Assembly (NCBI GenBank): GCA_946699065.1
Contig: CAMPDV010000108.1
Location: 434,001 to 498,000 of the forward strand
Direction: 5' to 3'
Length of the DNA stretch: 64,000 nucleotides
Source: Loxodes magnus
Taxonomy: Eukaryota > Ciliophora > Karyorelictea > Loxodida > Loxodidae
Both the position numbers and the translations under genes were made by a program. This document shows, one piece after another, positions 50,287 to 63,831 of the stretch. Each line of letters opens with the position of its first letter. The stretch's first letter is position 1. Under the pieces are notes generated by a model that worked only from the letters and a program-made list of their open reading frames with translations, was not told the DNA's origin and ran no database searches.

Positions 50287-51294
50287 TCAACTCATTAAAT
50301 CAATACAATTAGAACACGACGGTCCACTATCTGGTCCACAATAGCCATTATGGCCTTCTTCTGCTATTCCAAAATATTTTCCACAATATACCATTCCTGA
50401 TCATCCTTATCATTTACCTAACTATTATAGCTATTAAGTCTTGGGTGTTTTCAATACTCTGCAACTTGGACAATTTGCTCATATATCTGGTCCACATATT
50501 CCATTGGTCAAATCTCTAAATGGAACATTGTGGTTTTTCATTACTTTTCTTCCACAGTAATAAAATCCACTTCTTCCTATTTTAGGATTATAATCAGCAG
50601 TTCTTACTGGAGTATACACAATATTACTTCCTAATTTATCAAGTGGACTCATTTATATAGGAAAGTCAGAATTCTTTTTAAGTTTTCATACAGAATTATT
50701 ATTTCTAAGCATATCTTCATTTTCAGGATATAGCATTATACTGTAAGGATCAAATCTTGTTAAATCTACTCCATCTTTTTCTATTTCGTATTATTCATCA
50801 GCATTCTTATTAACACTTACATATTTATCTCTATCATGTCTTTATTACTCATGATTGAATCCTAAAGTATGACTTATTTCATGTATTTATGTTCCATCTT
50901 TATTAGGTCATTTGTTATGAAGAAAAACAGTAGCTCCTTTGTCATCAAAAATAGTTCCTTCAGCAAAAGCTTCTATTTCTTTAGAGTTAAGTTTTTTAAT
51001 TTCGATGGTTCATTTTTAAGGATTAGTTCTATTTCCTTTTATTATATTCCATTTGACTCCTGGTAGAGTTTCAGAGAAGACCTTTTTAAAAGCCTTATCA
51101 AGTTACTATTTTCACTTTTTATTGAGATTTTGATTGATGAAAACATTAATTTATTATTGCTATTTTCTCAATTCTCTTCTAGACTGATTTAAGTAGAAAT
51201 CTTCAGCACTTTTACTAGTAACTCCAAACAGTTTCAAATCCTCTTCGTATCCTACTTCTTTTAAGACTCTAGTAGAGCTTAAACAATTATCCAT
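50287..51294 (-). CDS. Astacin-like zinc metalloprotease with duplicated C-terminal Cys domain
   Basis: 335 aa, ATG 51294 to TGA 50287-50289. The zinc site HEISHTLGFNHEQQRHDRD (from about residue 138) matches the astacin signature HExxHxxGFxHExxRxDRD, and SIMLYP is the Met-turn. The preceding part (VKWNIIKGN, GATVFLHN) fits the astacin fold. After the protease come two copies of a Cys-rich module: YYCGRK...GICGPD...CPSC and YCGKYFG...GYCGPD...CSNC. TGA as Trp occurs five or more times. No clear signal peptide follows the chosen ATG; a hydrophobic stretch in frame just upstream (about 51300-51345, no ATG seen) could belong to a missed first exon encoding one. Likely secreted or food-vacuole protease. 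Confidence 0.92.
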
Positions 51295-53120
51295 TATGAA
51301 TATTACGCAAGACAGAATGTAATTAAACAGATAGCTAGAAGTAATTAGCTAAATACTTTAGATTAAATAGTAGAGTTAATCTAAAATAAGGGTATTTGTA
51401 TTAAGCTAACTACTTAATCTCTTTATAGTCTAAATTATTATTTATGTTTAATCATCTAGCTTTAGTTTATAAGACTATTATATCAAAGCTTTTTCAGATT
51501 AAATATGAAATTTAGTGACTTTTTTTTAAATACAAAACTAAACTAAAGAGAAATTTATGGATATATTTTAATGTAGTAAGCTAGAAATTGAGGAATAATA
51601 AAAATAAATGAAGTTAAGTTTAAATTAAGCTTTAATTGTAGAATATTATCAAAATCTTTATAATTTTTATATAATTTAGATTTAAAATACTGAGCTATGC
51701 AAACAAATAATTTAACATTAAAATCCATTTAATCATATAAACAAGTAATATCTCAGGTAGTATTAATGAGGGATTTACAGAATTAATGTTCGAATATAAA
51801 TAATTTAAGCTTTAAAATTAGATTTGACTATTTTTCAAGTAATATAAAAGTGAATAAATTGAAAAAAAGCATACTTATAGAATTAATAAGCTAAAACATT
51901 GAAAACTTATGAATCATAATAAATTTTTGAATTTAACTTATTTAAGATAAATAGATAGTATAATATTTATATGCTAATAAATAAGTTAAACCTTTATGTA
52001 ATTTAATTTAAATTATAAATTAAGCTAATAAATAGCTTATTTTTGAGTTTATTAATTAATTGTAGATATTTAGATATCAATACCCATTAGGGTAATTTAG
52101 ATAATGATAGTTCTTAAAATATAAAGTAGAATAATTAAGATATCTCTTATTTTTTCAATTTATAAACTTGATTATTTTAAATTAAATAAAAGCATATCAT
52201 TTTAAAGATAAATAAACTAATAATATCTTAAATATTTATACCTACAACATATCTAAGAGCTTAAATTTAAAATTCCTTTAAACAAACTAAACTTTATATA
52301 CAGTTATAAAAGTTTTAGATTTATCTAAGTCATATTTACCTTGCTATAACAAATTTAGTTAATTAATATATTAGATAAAATTAATTTTATATAATATAAA
52401 ACACTACCAGCTACATTTCCATATAATATTAAAAAAATTAATTTGAGCTCTTTAGTAAATTATAAATTAATAATCTTAGATAGATAAAATAATTATAGAA
52501 TTAATATAAATTCATTAGGTATAAAGTATTTATAATTAAATATATTAAGTTTATATAGTTTAAATATTAAATCCTGCTAAATTAATTCAATGCTTTATTA
52601 TATGATTTGGATTCTTAATTTAATTTAGCATTTATATTTAATCATTTTTTATTCTAGATTATTATAAGTTTTAAAAATGATCAAGATAAGAAAATATTTT
52701 CTAATTTCTTTTTTAATTCTCATATTACATTAATATATATCTCAAGTAACTAGGAAATGCTTTGCTATACTCTTAATTAAATTTTTATTATTAAATAAAG
52801 AATTTTCCATTAAAAACCTAACATATCAGTAAACTATAGTAAATAACTATATTTTATTTTAATAATATTTAAAGATGAATATTGTAATATGAGTATGAAG
52901 AGTCAATGCAAATCCAAGTTGGCAGTATAATAATATTAATGATTTATAATTAAATTCAGACTGAAGTATTAATAAAAATTTTGAATTTTAGGAATAAATT
53001 CTAAATTTGACTAAATCTAGCAAATAATTGAGAACATTAAAAATTATAATTTAATACTCTAAATGAACTTCTTAACTGAAGATAAAAATCAATTAAGTTA
53101 TAAACACCAAAGTAGTTTTT
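51295..53120. other. AT-rich intergenic region
   Basis: No feature recognised in 1.8 kb, apart from the possible upstream exon of the astacin gene next to 51295. Confidence 0.4.
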
Positions 53121-53636
53121 TCATAGTTCATTTTCATCAATTACAAATAATCGTCCTCCACGTATTATAACTAAATTTATACAATTTTACCTTTTCTAGT
53201 AAATTTAACTATTTTTCCCTTCTTCCATCATTTCTATCAAACTGCTTCCTTTTTGCTACTTTGTTTGCTTATTTTTTCAAAGGAAGCTCTAAGTCCCATC
53301 ATATCTAAGCTAATTCTAAAAAAATTACTTTTTATCTGGTTCAAAAATGACGCTACTTTCATTATAAGGAATAGAAACTTCATATTTTAAAGGTGGTAAC
53401 TTAAGATTATTTTCTTCAGAAAAGCAAGCAGATTTATTTAAGCCTTTCCTAGATTTAGAGGTGAATGTGGACATTTATACGTAATTATTACCTTTATGAA
53501 TCACTTATTTATCATTTTAAAAATTTATTTCTCCTAAAGTAACTCTGCTTGCTCCTCTACTTCCATTTTATAATCTTCTTCTGACTTATTTCGGTTTTGT
53601 TTTATCAGATAATTTTTATTTTTAAGAAAGTTCCAT
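53121..53636 (-). CDS. Small basic hypothetical protein
   Basis: 171 aa, ATG 53636 to TGA 53121-53123. The N-terminus is Lys/Gln/Arg-rich (KPKQVRRRLQNGSRGASRV), the middle has LPPLKYEVSIPYNESSVIF, and the end reads GGRLFVIDENEL. One TGA is read as Trp (SFLWKNK). A possible 20-nt intron near 53180-53200 would give a different, equally TGA-terminated end. No domain recognised. Confidence 0.55.
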
Positions 53637-55463
53637 ATTTTAACATTTAGCTATTAAGATATTTTTTTATAGTATTTCATTTAGTTTTGTTTACCCCCTT
53701 AATATTGATTTACTTTAGAAGCTTTTATATACAACAAATTGAATACTATTAATCCTTACAATTTACTTATGATTATTTGTTTTTATCTAGAACATAATAA
53801 ATACCTCTTTAGTACTAGAAGAAACCAAGTTAAATATACTTGAAAGTTAAGTGTATTAATAATTATTTTGGTATTGGTTTAATATTAAATCTAGGATTTT
53901 CCTTATTTTTTATAAGACGAATTAATATCACAAATTAAATATACGTTTATTAAGAAATATTATTTCTCTTTATATTCTTCTATAATCACTTTGCTTTTAA
54001 TTATCCTAACTATTTTTTTAGTTTCTTTATTTTACAATTGAGTAATTAGAGATTTATCATTTCGATAAGTATAAATATTAGTTAAAGATTATTGGGAATC
54101 TGCATAATTTTAATTTAAAGCTCAATATTGTTCTATTTTATTTACCTTCACCAATAAATTAGATTTTTAGTTTCTTAAACTTAAAAATTGCAAGCTTTCT
54201 ATTTTTAAAAGTAGCTTATTTATATTAAGCCTTAATAATTCTTTATTTATAGCTTTTTAACTAATAATTAAGCATTAGCTTTATTTTAAATTTCCTTAGT
54301 TATAAATCAAAAATATTGAAACTAGAATATTGCTATTAAAAGTATCCTAATAAATGTATTAGAGATTCAAATATTTAGCTAATAATTAATAATTATATAT
54401 AAATCAGTTTTATACATATTTTTAAGTTTTACTGATAGGCTCAGATACATATCGTTTAAGTGATGATTATTTTATTTAATAAAATATCTTGGAATAAAAG
54501 CTTCCATATATTGACATTTAGCTAGATTATTTAATAGGATATGTTAATAAATATGATTATTTATAAAATACTCTAAATCAGATTGTAGTTTAATTAGCTA
54601 ATAATACAATTAAATTTAAAACATTTACTCTTTAGTCTCCCTTTATTTTCAAATCTTAATTAAACTTAAAAATTTATTCCTTAAAGCTTCTAACTATAGT
54701 TCGGAGTAAACTATTATAAGCTTTTATAATTATCATCTAGATTATAAAATAAAGCATTTCTCTTATAAATTTTAGCTTAAAGTATTATTAAATGTTTAAA
54801 AGCCTATAAGCTAAATTTATCTTACTTAAGTAATATAAGATTTTCATAATAATTTTGCATATATACAGTTTTAAGAGAATATAGTGGACTATACATTTAA
54901 ACTTGATTTAGTTTAATTCAAAATAGTTAGTTTAAAAGATTTCCTATATTATAATAGTTCTTTCCTTTAATTTAGCTTTATTCTAAAATACTTTATTTAT
55001 AGCTTTCATTTAAATACAAGCTACATGATAAGTTGTGTCTTTTTATTTATAAAGAGAGTTATACAGATTATATAATACCATTTTTCGATCTTAGAGTTAA
55101 TATCTTTAGTTATTAAATATTAATTCCAACTTTACAGTCTCATAATAGCAATTTTAGAGATAAAATCATAAGAAACAGAAATTATATAACGAATAAAAGC
55201 ATTTTGGAGTAAATAAGCACGCTAATTATAAGAATTATTAATCAGAATATTATAGATTGAACTAATATGGTTTATCTTAGAAAGTAATAGCTTATATAAT
55301 AGCTTTAAACTACTAGAAGCCAAATAAACTTTAATTAATAAAGTTATGGCAATTAATATTGTAAATGATAAGAAACTTAGTGTTTGCTTAACTAGTTTAT
55401 AATATAAATAATTAAATAAGATTAAATTTAAGATTCAACTATTCATTTCACTATTAATTGAAA
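53637..55463. other. AT-rich intergenic region
   Basis: Separates divergent genes. No gene, RNA or repeat recognised. Confidence 0.4.
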
Positions 55464-58400
55464 ATGCTCAACTAAGAGACTAATTCTATTATCCAAATTA
55501 TTGAAGAAGGCTTGGATCTTTTCAAACTAAATAGATATGAAGAGGCAATAAAATAGTATAATAAAGTGATTTAACTTTAGCCTTTAAATTCTGAAATTAT
55601 ATATAATAAAGGAAATGCCCTTAAGAAATTAAATAACTACTTAGAAGCAATAGAATGCTACGATCTAACTATTAAAATCAACCCCAATAATTATAAAGCT
55701 TATAACAATAAAGGGATAGCGCTATTTAAACTAAAAAGATATAAAGAAGCAAACAGTTGCTACAAATAGGCTGTTAAGATAAATCCTAATTTATTTGAAT
55801 CATATAACAACTAAGGTAGAGTTTGTATAAGCTTAAACAAATACGAAATGGCTATTTGATTCTTCAATAAAGCAATAAAGCATGATAAGAATAATTACAT
55901 AGCTTATTGCAACAAAGGCAACGTACTCTAGAAGCTAAAATGCTACGAAAAAGCAATCAATAATTATAGTAAAGCACTTGAAATAAATCCTAACTACTTT
56001 AAAGCTTATAATAATAACGGAAACACATTATTAAAGCTTAAAAATTATGAGTAGGCAATAAGCTGTTATAATAAAGCTATTTAGATAAATCCTAATAGTT
56101 ATAAGATTTTCATTAACAAAGGAAGAGCTTTATATCATCTAAATAAACATGAAGAAGCAATACAATCTTATGATCAAGCTATTTAGATTAATCCCAAAAT
56201 ATCTAAAGCTTATGAAAATAAAGGTCTAAGTCTTTTTAATATGAAGAGACATGAAAAAGCTATAGAGTGCTATGATTAGGCAATTTAAATAAATCCCATT
56301 AATATAACAGCATAAAAAAATAAACTGGTTACACTTAATATTCTAAATTTGCATGATGACGATTTTAAAACTTATAGCTAGTCTATCTCAACCTATTAAA
56401 ATAACTCAGTTGTATATTTTAATAAAGGATTGGCTCTTCATAATATTAATAAATTCGAAGAAGCAATAAAATATTTTGATCTAGCTATTTTATTGAACTA
56501 AAAATATTCAAAAGCATATCATTGTAAAGCGGATTCTCTTAGAAACCTTAATAGAAATGAGGAAGCTATTTAATGTTATAGTTAGGCTATTAAACTAAAT
56601 CCTAATTATTGAGAAGCCTATAACCATAAAGGTCTAGCCTTCTTTTATTGAAATAGATACAAAGAGGCAATAGAAAACTATAATAAATCTATTTAAATTA
56701 ATCCAAACAATTCTAAAGCTTATTACAATAAAGGGTTGGCTCTTTACTGTCTAAAATAGAATGAAGGTGCAGTAGAAAGTTATAGCTAAGCCTTAAGACT
56801 TAAATCTTCTAATTGAAAAGCTTGATTTAATAAAGGAAATAGTCTTTTTTGCTTGAATAAATATGAAGAGGCGATAGAAAGCCATAATTAAGCTTTATAA
56901 ATAAATCCTTATAGCTTTGTTATTTTAAAAAATAAAGGAGATATTCTATTAAAACTAAATAGATTTTAAGAAGCATTAGAGTGCTACGATAATTGTATTT
57001 AATCCATTTCGTCTTACTCTCAAACTTGAATTAATAAAGGACTTGCACATCAAAAATTAGGTGGACTAACAGATGCAATCGAAAGTTTCAATAAAGGTAT
57101 TTAGCTCAATCCTTAAAATCCAGAGTATCATTATTTTTTAGGAAATTGCTAGTTAAAATTAAATAAATATAAAAAAGCTCTTGAAAGCTTTGATTTTGCA
57201 ATAAATCTTAGTCCTAATAATCTCTATTATTAAATACTTAGATGAATTACTACTTTTATGATATAAGGAAATTAGGAAGGAATTCCATCATCAAATATCT
57301 CATACTAGCAAAGTCCTTACTTACTTTAACTCAACAATAAGCAAAACCTTCTTTCAGAATTAGATTAAAAATAATTAGAAATAGATAATTATACTCTTGA
57401 AATAGTACTCAGCCCAATTTTAGCTGCTAAGATTTTTATTTAATAAAACTAGAAATGGTAACTCGGTGCTTCTGATATCATAAATGATTTGTTAAAATAT
57501 GCAAATTCGATTAGATCTAGTAAGTGTCCATATTCAAAAATAAAAGTTTAAAAATATAAAGATTTGATACCAAGTAAAAAATATCTAAAATCCTTAACTT
57601 TAATTAGTAAAGGTGGATATGGAAAGGTGTATAAAATATTAATAGAGGGAAATTGGTATGCCTTAAAAAAAATAACTGAAAGAAAAGAAAAATAGAAAAA
57701 TATAGACTCATTTTATAACGAATGTAAAGCTATTTTGAGTATTAATAATGAAAGAGTAATTCAAATTTAAGGAATAGCTATTGACTTATCTGAATCAAAT
57801 TTCTAATTATGCCATTATACTAAATTTTTCCCTAAAGGAAATTTATATAATATAATTTAGTCTTCGTCATTATTTGTGGAATGTAAGTGCAATCCTATTT
57901 TAAGATTTTTTAAGAAACTTGTTCTGTTAGGTCAAATATCAGAAGGAATTGAAGCCATTCACTAGAAAGGCTTTATCCATAGGGATATAAAATCTTAAAA
58001 CATACTAATAGATGATGACTACACTCCTAAAATAGCTGATTTTGGCTTAGTGAATGAGGATTACATAACTACTACTTTAGAAGCTAGAGGGTCAAGTTAG
58101 TGAATGGCTCCCGAGTTATTTGGAAAAAAAGTTTACTAAAAAAGCGATATTTGGTCACTGGCTTGTGTGGCTATAGAGATCTTTAATGAAACTTTGCCTT
58201 ATCCAAATTTGGTTACTGCTGAATAAATAATTAAAATTCTTTACTTAGATAGAAAATTTCCGCTATTTTCAAAAGAAATTTAAATGTTCCCTGATTTATC
58301 TTAATTATTACAAAATAGTTTTAAGTTTGATCAGCAAAAAAGACCCGATATTTAGCATTTTACAAGCACTATAAATAACCTGATTCAAAAAATTAAATCA

Positions 58401-58580
58401 TAAATAAGTGTATCAAATTAATATTTAGTTGATTAATCTTATAAGGAATTTCTAATTCAAATAGATCAATAATAAGATTCTGTGCTTAATATTGAAACTT
58501 CATCCTACAGCTAAAGCCAATCAAGCTTCCATTTATCAATAGGAAATACGGACAAAAGCATTTTAAGTGTTAGGAATTGA
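55464..58580 (+). CDS. TPR-repeat protein kinase 3
   Basis: ATG 55464; first tail TGA at 58578-58580 gives 1038 aa, a second at 58632-58634 gives 1056 aa. TPR repeats fill about residues 8-590 (YEEAIKQYNKVIQL and many like it), followed by a linker and a kinase: SKGGYGKVYK (near 716), YALKKI, HRDIKSQNILID (near 837), DFGLVNE (near 858), SQWMAPELF (near 879). It is the most divergent of the three paralogues and lacks the stretch shared at DNA level by the other two. The kinase should be catalytically competent. TGA as Trp occurs in TPR positions (NYWEAY, NWKAWF) and in WMAPE. Confidence 0.93.
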
Positions 58581-60046
58581 TTGAAAATAAAATTCTAAAA
58601 AGATCCATATTTATCTCTTATAATTATAAAATGAAGACTTTCTTATTTATATTTAAAATAAATAAAAAAATATATTAAATTCTAATTATTTATACTAAAA
58701 TTAGTATCTATATAATTACCTTAATTAATGCTTTATATTTATTAAGTTTCTTTAACTTATCATTGTATTACATTGCTTAATTTACAATATTCTCAAAATT
58801 GTCTTTTTTTATACTTTTTTTGTTATAATTTATTTAAAAAAAGCATACAAAAGATTCGAAAAAAGTAATCTGATTTATATTAAGAATTTAACTATAAAGC
58901 AATCTACTGAATTATAAAAGAGTTTACTATATCATAATAAATGATTTGCTTATAATTGAATAAATAAGAACAATCCTTTATAAATGTTTATTTTATTAAA
59001 GCAATACTCTTATTAAGTATGAGAATTGCTATGTTTATTTAAATATTTATGAATATTCTTTATTACTTTTAGATATTTCTAAGAATTATAATATATCTTA
59101 TACATATCTAAAATATTATCTATATTTCATTAGTTTGACTGAGCAAAATCAGATAATAATATAATACTCTTATTATTTAATAGCTTGCGTATAAATAGCT
59201 TGATTTTATTTATTACGTGCTTTGTATAAAGCTATATTTAGACTTTTAAAGAGTTTATGGTAATTAAATAACAATTTAATTAGATTTAGTAATGAGATAG
59301 TTAGATTTAAAAAATTAATAGATAGTAATAAAGTATTTATTTAATAGTTTAAAAGAAATTCTACTTTAACTAAATCTGGTGAGCTATATAATACAGCATC
59401 AATTTAAAGAAAATTAACCTAATTTCAAAATAGTTTCAAATGGTTTATGTAATATTTATTATGAATAAAATGATAGCTAAAAGTAAAATATCTTAAACAT
59501 AAATAATAGCAAATATTTGAAATAGACAGAACTTTTTACATTTAATAGTCTACTTCTGAATGATTAAGATATTATTAAATCATTTTGACTTTACATTTCT
59601 TATTAATTTTAAACTTCGTTTGCTTTATCTTTTTTAGTTAAAAAATCTTTGAAGTAAGTTTAAGTTGGATTATCTTTATATAATTTTATAAATAATAGAA
59701 AATTTAGAGAACTTACTATTATTTTAAAATATTATTTCCTAAATTTCTTAAAGATAGATATTGTATAAGTTAACAATTCTGTTAACGCTTTTCATTGTTT
59801 CATAGAACATATTAACAACTTAAAGGGATTAGCATTCTTAATTATTAAGCTAGAAGGTGATTTTTAAGTGAATATCCTAAATTTATGTCTATTAGATTTA
59901 GATTTAGTTATCTTAGCTATTAACTGAGGAAGTTAGTAGATTGCAATGTAGATGAATTTAAGTTTAGTTACTTGCTTAAATTAGCTAAGGGTTTATATAG
60001 TAACTATTAAAATAGATTTTATTTAAAATTCAATTGTTTAGGTAAA
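58581..60046. other. AT-rich intergenic region
   Basis: No feature recognised; a 5' exon of the following gene could end near 60040 (TTTAG precedes its ATG). Confidence 0.4.
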
Positions 60047-61210
60047 ATGTAAGATTAGCAATGTGCTGTTTGTGGATTAGATAGAATTTTATAAAAGTGT
60101 GAAGACTGTGGTGCTTAACTTTGTAGTAGAAGACATCTTAGAGATCATTAGATTGATCTTCATTCTTAAGATGTATAAATAAGAACAAAATCTCCTGTAT
60201 TATCATAGTAAAAAATGAGAACTCCTTCTAGCAAGTCTTAATACTAAGATATGATTGCTAGATTATAGTTAGAAGCAGAATCAGCAGTTCCTGAAAGAGA
60301 GTACTAATTACATTAAGAAATCTTAAGATTAAGTAAGAAAATCTTTGGAGCTTAAAGTTAAGAGTTAAAGGAAGCGTTTTATAATCATGCTAAATGCTCA
60401 TTGAAAAATAACTAATTAGAATCAGCTTAAGAAAGCTTGCAATAGATACTTCATACCTGTTTAAAGATTTCTGAAAAAATGCTAGCTCCATAAGATGCAT
60501 CTTTTGCAGTAGAAGTTTGTAATTTACTGGGTAACTGCAACATTCAATTAGGATAACCCGAAAACGCTCTTTAGAATTACGAGTAATGCGAGTAGATACT
60601 GAATTAGTTTTAAGAAGTGAAACTAAAGTGTGATCTTTCAGGATTATATATGAATAAAGGTCTAAGCCATTTTTACCTAGGAAACTTAACTACTGCAGAG
60701 TAATACTATAACAAAGCTATTTAAATAAATGATCACATTCTAGGTGACGAAAATGTCACCTAATAAAATGCAAAAGTTTATACTAACTTAGCTGTGCTTA
60801 ATGATTTCCAAGGAAAAATAGAAGCAGCCAGGACTCTTTATACGAAAGCATTCAAAATTCGCTAAAAGGTTTTAGATGCTAATCATTTAGAATTGCTAGA
60901 GCTGCAATATAATATTAATTGTATAGACCTTCAGCAAGGCAAAGAAGTGATATAGAACCTAGAAACTTTAGCAGAGAAATTCAAAATAATACTAGGTCCT
61001 GATCATCCTAAAATAGGAAGTTTATAATACAGTCTAGGAGTAGCATACTAAAATAAGCATTAATTTAAGAAAGCTCTCAACTTCTTTAATAATGTAATAA
61101 GAATATGGGAACCTTATGTAGGGAGGGAAGATTAAGCTTTCACTAACGTCTTGCAAAGAATCAACAAAATAAAGTCAAATATGAAAATGATTAACATACA
61201 GCCTCAATGA
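60047..61210 (+). CDS. Zinc-finger/TPR protein (kinesin light chain-like repeats)
   Basis: 387 aa, ATG 60047 to TGA 61208-61210, no intron. The N-terminal 40 residues hold a B-box-like zinc site: CAVCGLDRI, CEDCGAQLC, then HLRDH and a further His. Residues about 100-370 are TPR-like helices with longer loops (AEQYYNKAIQIN, EAARTLYTKAFKIR, GPDHPKIGSLQYSLGVAY), the spacing seen in kinesin light chain/TPR-10 proteins. Codon use is richer in G/C than the flanks. TAA and TAG read as Gln throughout. Probably a scaffold; partners unknown. Confidence 0.85.
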
Positions 61211-62958
61211 CAAATTTTGATTTTGCTAAAATAAAAGTTTTAATCTTATGAAAATTATCTATTAACCTCTATAAGTTTAATACAATGATAGTTAAATAAA
61301 CAGCATATGTGTCCATTATAAAATAAATATTATTTTAAATAACTTAAAAGAAACTATGATCTAATAGATCTTCACAATGAATGAAACTATTCAAGATATA
61401 GGGATATTATTATAAGCATTTATTTATATTTTGTTTGATATCTTAAAATAAAAAATTAAATTTAAATATACTTTTAAAGACTATGAATCTATTATTATAA
61501 TATTTATGTTTTATAACTTTAAATTATAAAAGCAAAGAAATAAATCCAATGTTATATAAATAATTGGATAATATCTCTTTACAAATCAAAAGCAAAAAAT
61601 ATAATTAAAAGGTTGTATAAAGCAGTTTATGTGAATATAGAGTAAAAGCATAATTATAAAAGCTAATAAACTATAAGTGTAATTGTTATAGTCGAATCTT
61701 TAATACTATATCGGCATAGACAAATATATCTTTCGAGATTTTAGTATGAAAAGATATTAAATTAAGAAATAATAGAAGCTAAATAAATCTTTTTAGTTAA
61801 AATTTCACATACTGACTGGAGACTTAATGATTTTTCTTCTTTCTCTTTGATTTAGTAAATTTAAAACAAAAGATCTTAAAATGTAAGTGGATAAAATCAG
61901 ATAATTAATTTAATCTATTATATCTTTAGAAAAATATATACTATAAATAAGTATTCTTTCTATGTTTCGTACTATTAAATGTTATCTTAGTAGTTTAATC
62001 TCTGAAGTCATAATTATTATAAATTTTATAATCTATTTATCTTATACTTTTTAGTTAGATTAGTTAAATATCAGAATCATATATCTTTCAGCTATGATCA
62101 TATTTAACTAGTTAAACTTACAAAGTTTAATCTTAAAAATAGTGATAGAATATTAAAAAAATAAATTAATTTAATAATTAAGTTTAGTTTATTATTTATA
62201 GAGACAAGGAGCTAGTAAAGATAGCAAGATAATAGATACAATTTAAATGAGCTATTGATTTAATTATTATGAATAGACGGTCTATTTTATTTTGCTTTTA
62301 TATTACTCTTTAAACTTTAATATAGCAACTAAGATTATATACTTCCTATTTCAATATCTAATTTAAAATTATTTAATTTTTGCTAAATAATTATTATTAT
62401 AAAAGCAATTAAAAACTTTAATTAATGGATAGAGATAAATAGAACTGCAAGAGAGGATTACAAGTCTAATAATCCATTAAAATAGAGTTTTTATATGATA
62501 AAGACAATAATTAAATAAGATAATATAAGATAGCAAAAATATTTAACTTCTTGATATTCTTTTATATCTTGTGGGCTAAGTAATTATATGCATACATATT
62601 TATAATGCTTTAATTAATAAAATCTTAATTTAAAACAACAACTTAACAATTTTAAATTGATGAAACCATGGTAGCAATTTAAATTTACTTATAAAGAAAG
62701 AAATTAGCTTTATTATTATATAAAAGCATCATCAATATTAACTTATTTATATGATAATAAGATATATTTAGTTTACTCATTGATTATGTTTAAAATAGCA
62801 AATAACTAAGTCTATTTAAGAATAATTATTTACAAGCATAATTAGAGTGTAGGTTAAATTTCATCATTCTGCATAGCATTTGTTTTTATTTTAATATTCG
62901 AAGTAATTACTTTGCTAATTTCATTGCTTCTCATAGTAGTATTGGTATATTTATTGTT
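61211..62958. other. AT-rich intergenic region
   Basis: No gene or RNA recognised between two convergent genes. Confidence 0.45.
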
Positions 62959-63506
62959 TCATATTCTAGTTTTTCTTTTCTTTTAACATATAAATCTTTG
63001 TGTTGGCTCTTCCGATTTTTCAGTTGCAGGATGTATACTAACAGCTTAATCCAAAATATCAACTTCGTCTCTCTAAATATGAGAGACATGTCTTGAGTCA
63101 CGATAAGATCTTGGTGTAGTAGTTCAAGAAGTCATCTACTTCTAAGTAATGCTTAAGCGCTGTTAAAATTACTGTTAGTTGAATTTTACAGGATTTGAGT
63201 TCTTTTTTTCTTTGCTAAATGATTGCATTTTAATTGTATTAGATAGCTTAGATTCTTATAAATAAGTAGATTGATCTTCTAAATTCTGTATTATCTTTTT
63301 ATGTGTCTAGTACATTGTTTCATCATCTGCTTCTTCTTTACTCAACGACATTTCTCTAGGTTCAGGCTGAACTCTGCATAAGAGCTTACGAGCTTTAATT
63401 AGAATCTTTGCAAAAGCAGCACAATATTATTCTGTTCATCACTTTCATTAGAAACATTAAATATATAGTCAAGCTTTGAAATTAAACTTTACTAATTTTA
63501 ATTCAT
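62959..63506 (-). CDS. Small charged hypothetical protein with 17-nt intron
   Basis: ATG 63506 to TGA 62959-62961; removal of a 17-nt GT-AG intron at 63406-63422 leaves exactly 177 codons (176 aa). The protein begins MNQNQQSLISKLDYIF and continues with a basic helix (LIKARKLLCRVQPEPRE), an acidic stretch (SKEEADDETM), a Gln/Ser/Thr-rich middle, and a basic end (QKKRKTRI). One TGA reads as Trp. No domain recognised; possibly a nuclear or cytoskeletal accessory protein. Confidence 0.65.
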
Positions 63507-63831
63507 TTCAAGACTAATAAACCTTATTTCTACATTATCTAACTATTCCTTTCATCCCTTTTAACTCTTTTCTTATAATCAGCTTGATTTTATCTTTTAA
63601 ATTAAAATTGCTAAAAACATTTTGAGTATATTAGATTATTAATATAGTTTAAGAAGGTTAAAGCGGAGATAAAATAAAGATATTAGCTAAAATCTAAAAT
63701 TGCAATACTTTGACTAGCATTTTTCATTAGAGACAAATTATCTTTTATCTATAGCATCTCAAATAATATCATCTTACTATCCTTTACATTAACTAGCATT
63801 CTAATATTTATTATATAATTATATTTAAATA
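63507..63831. other. Intergenic, AT-rich
   Basis: Short divergent promoter region; nothing specific seen. Confidence 0.4.
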
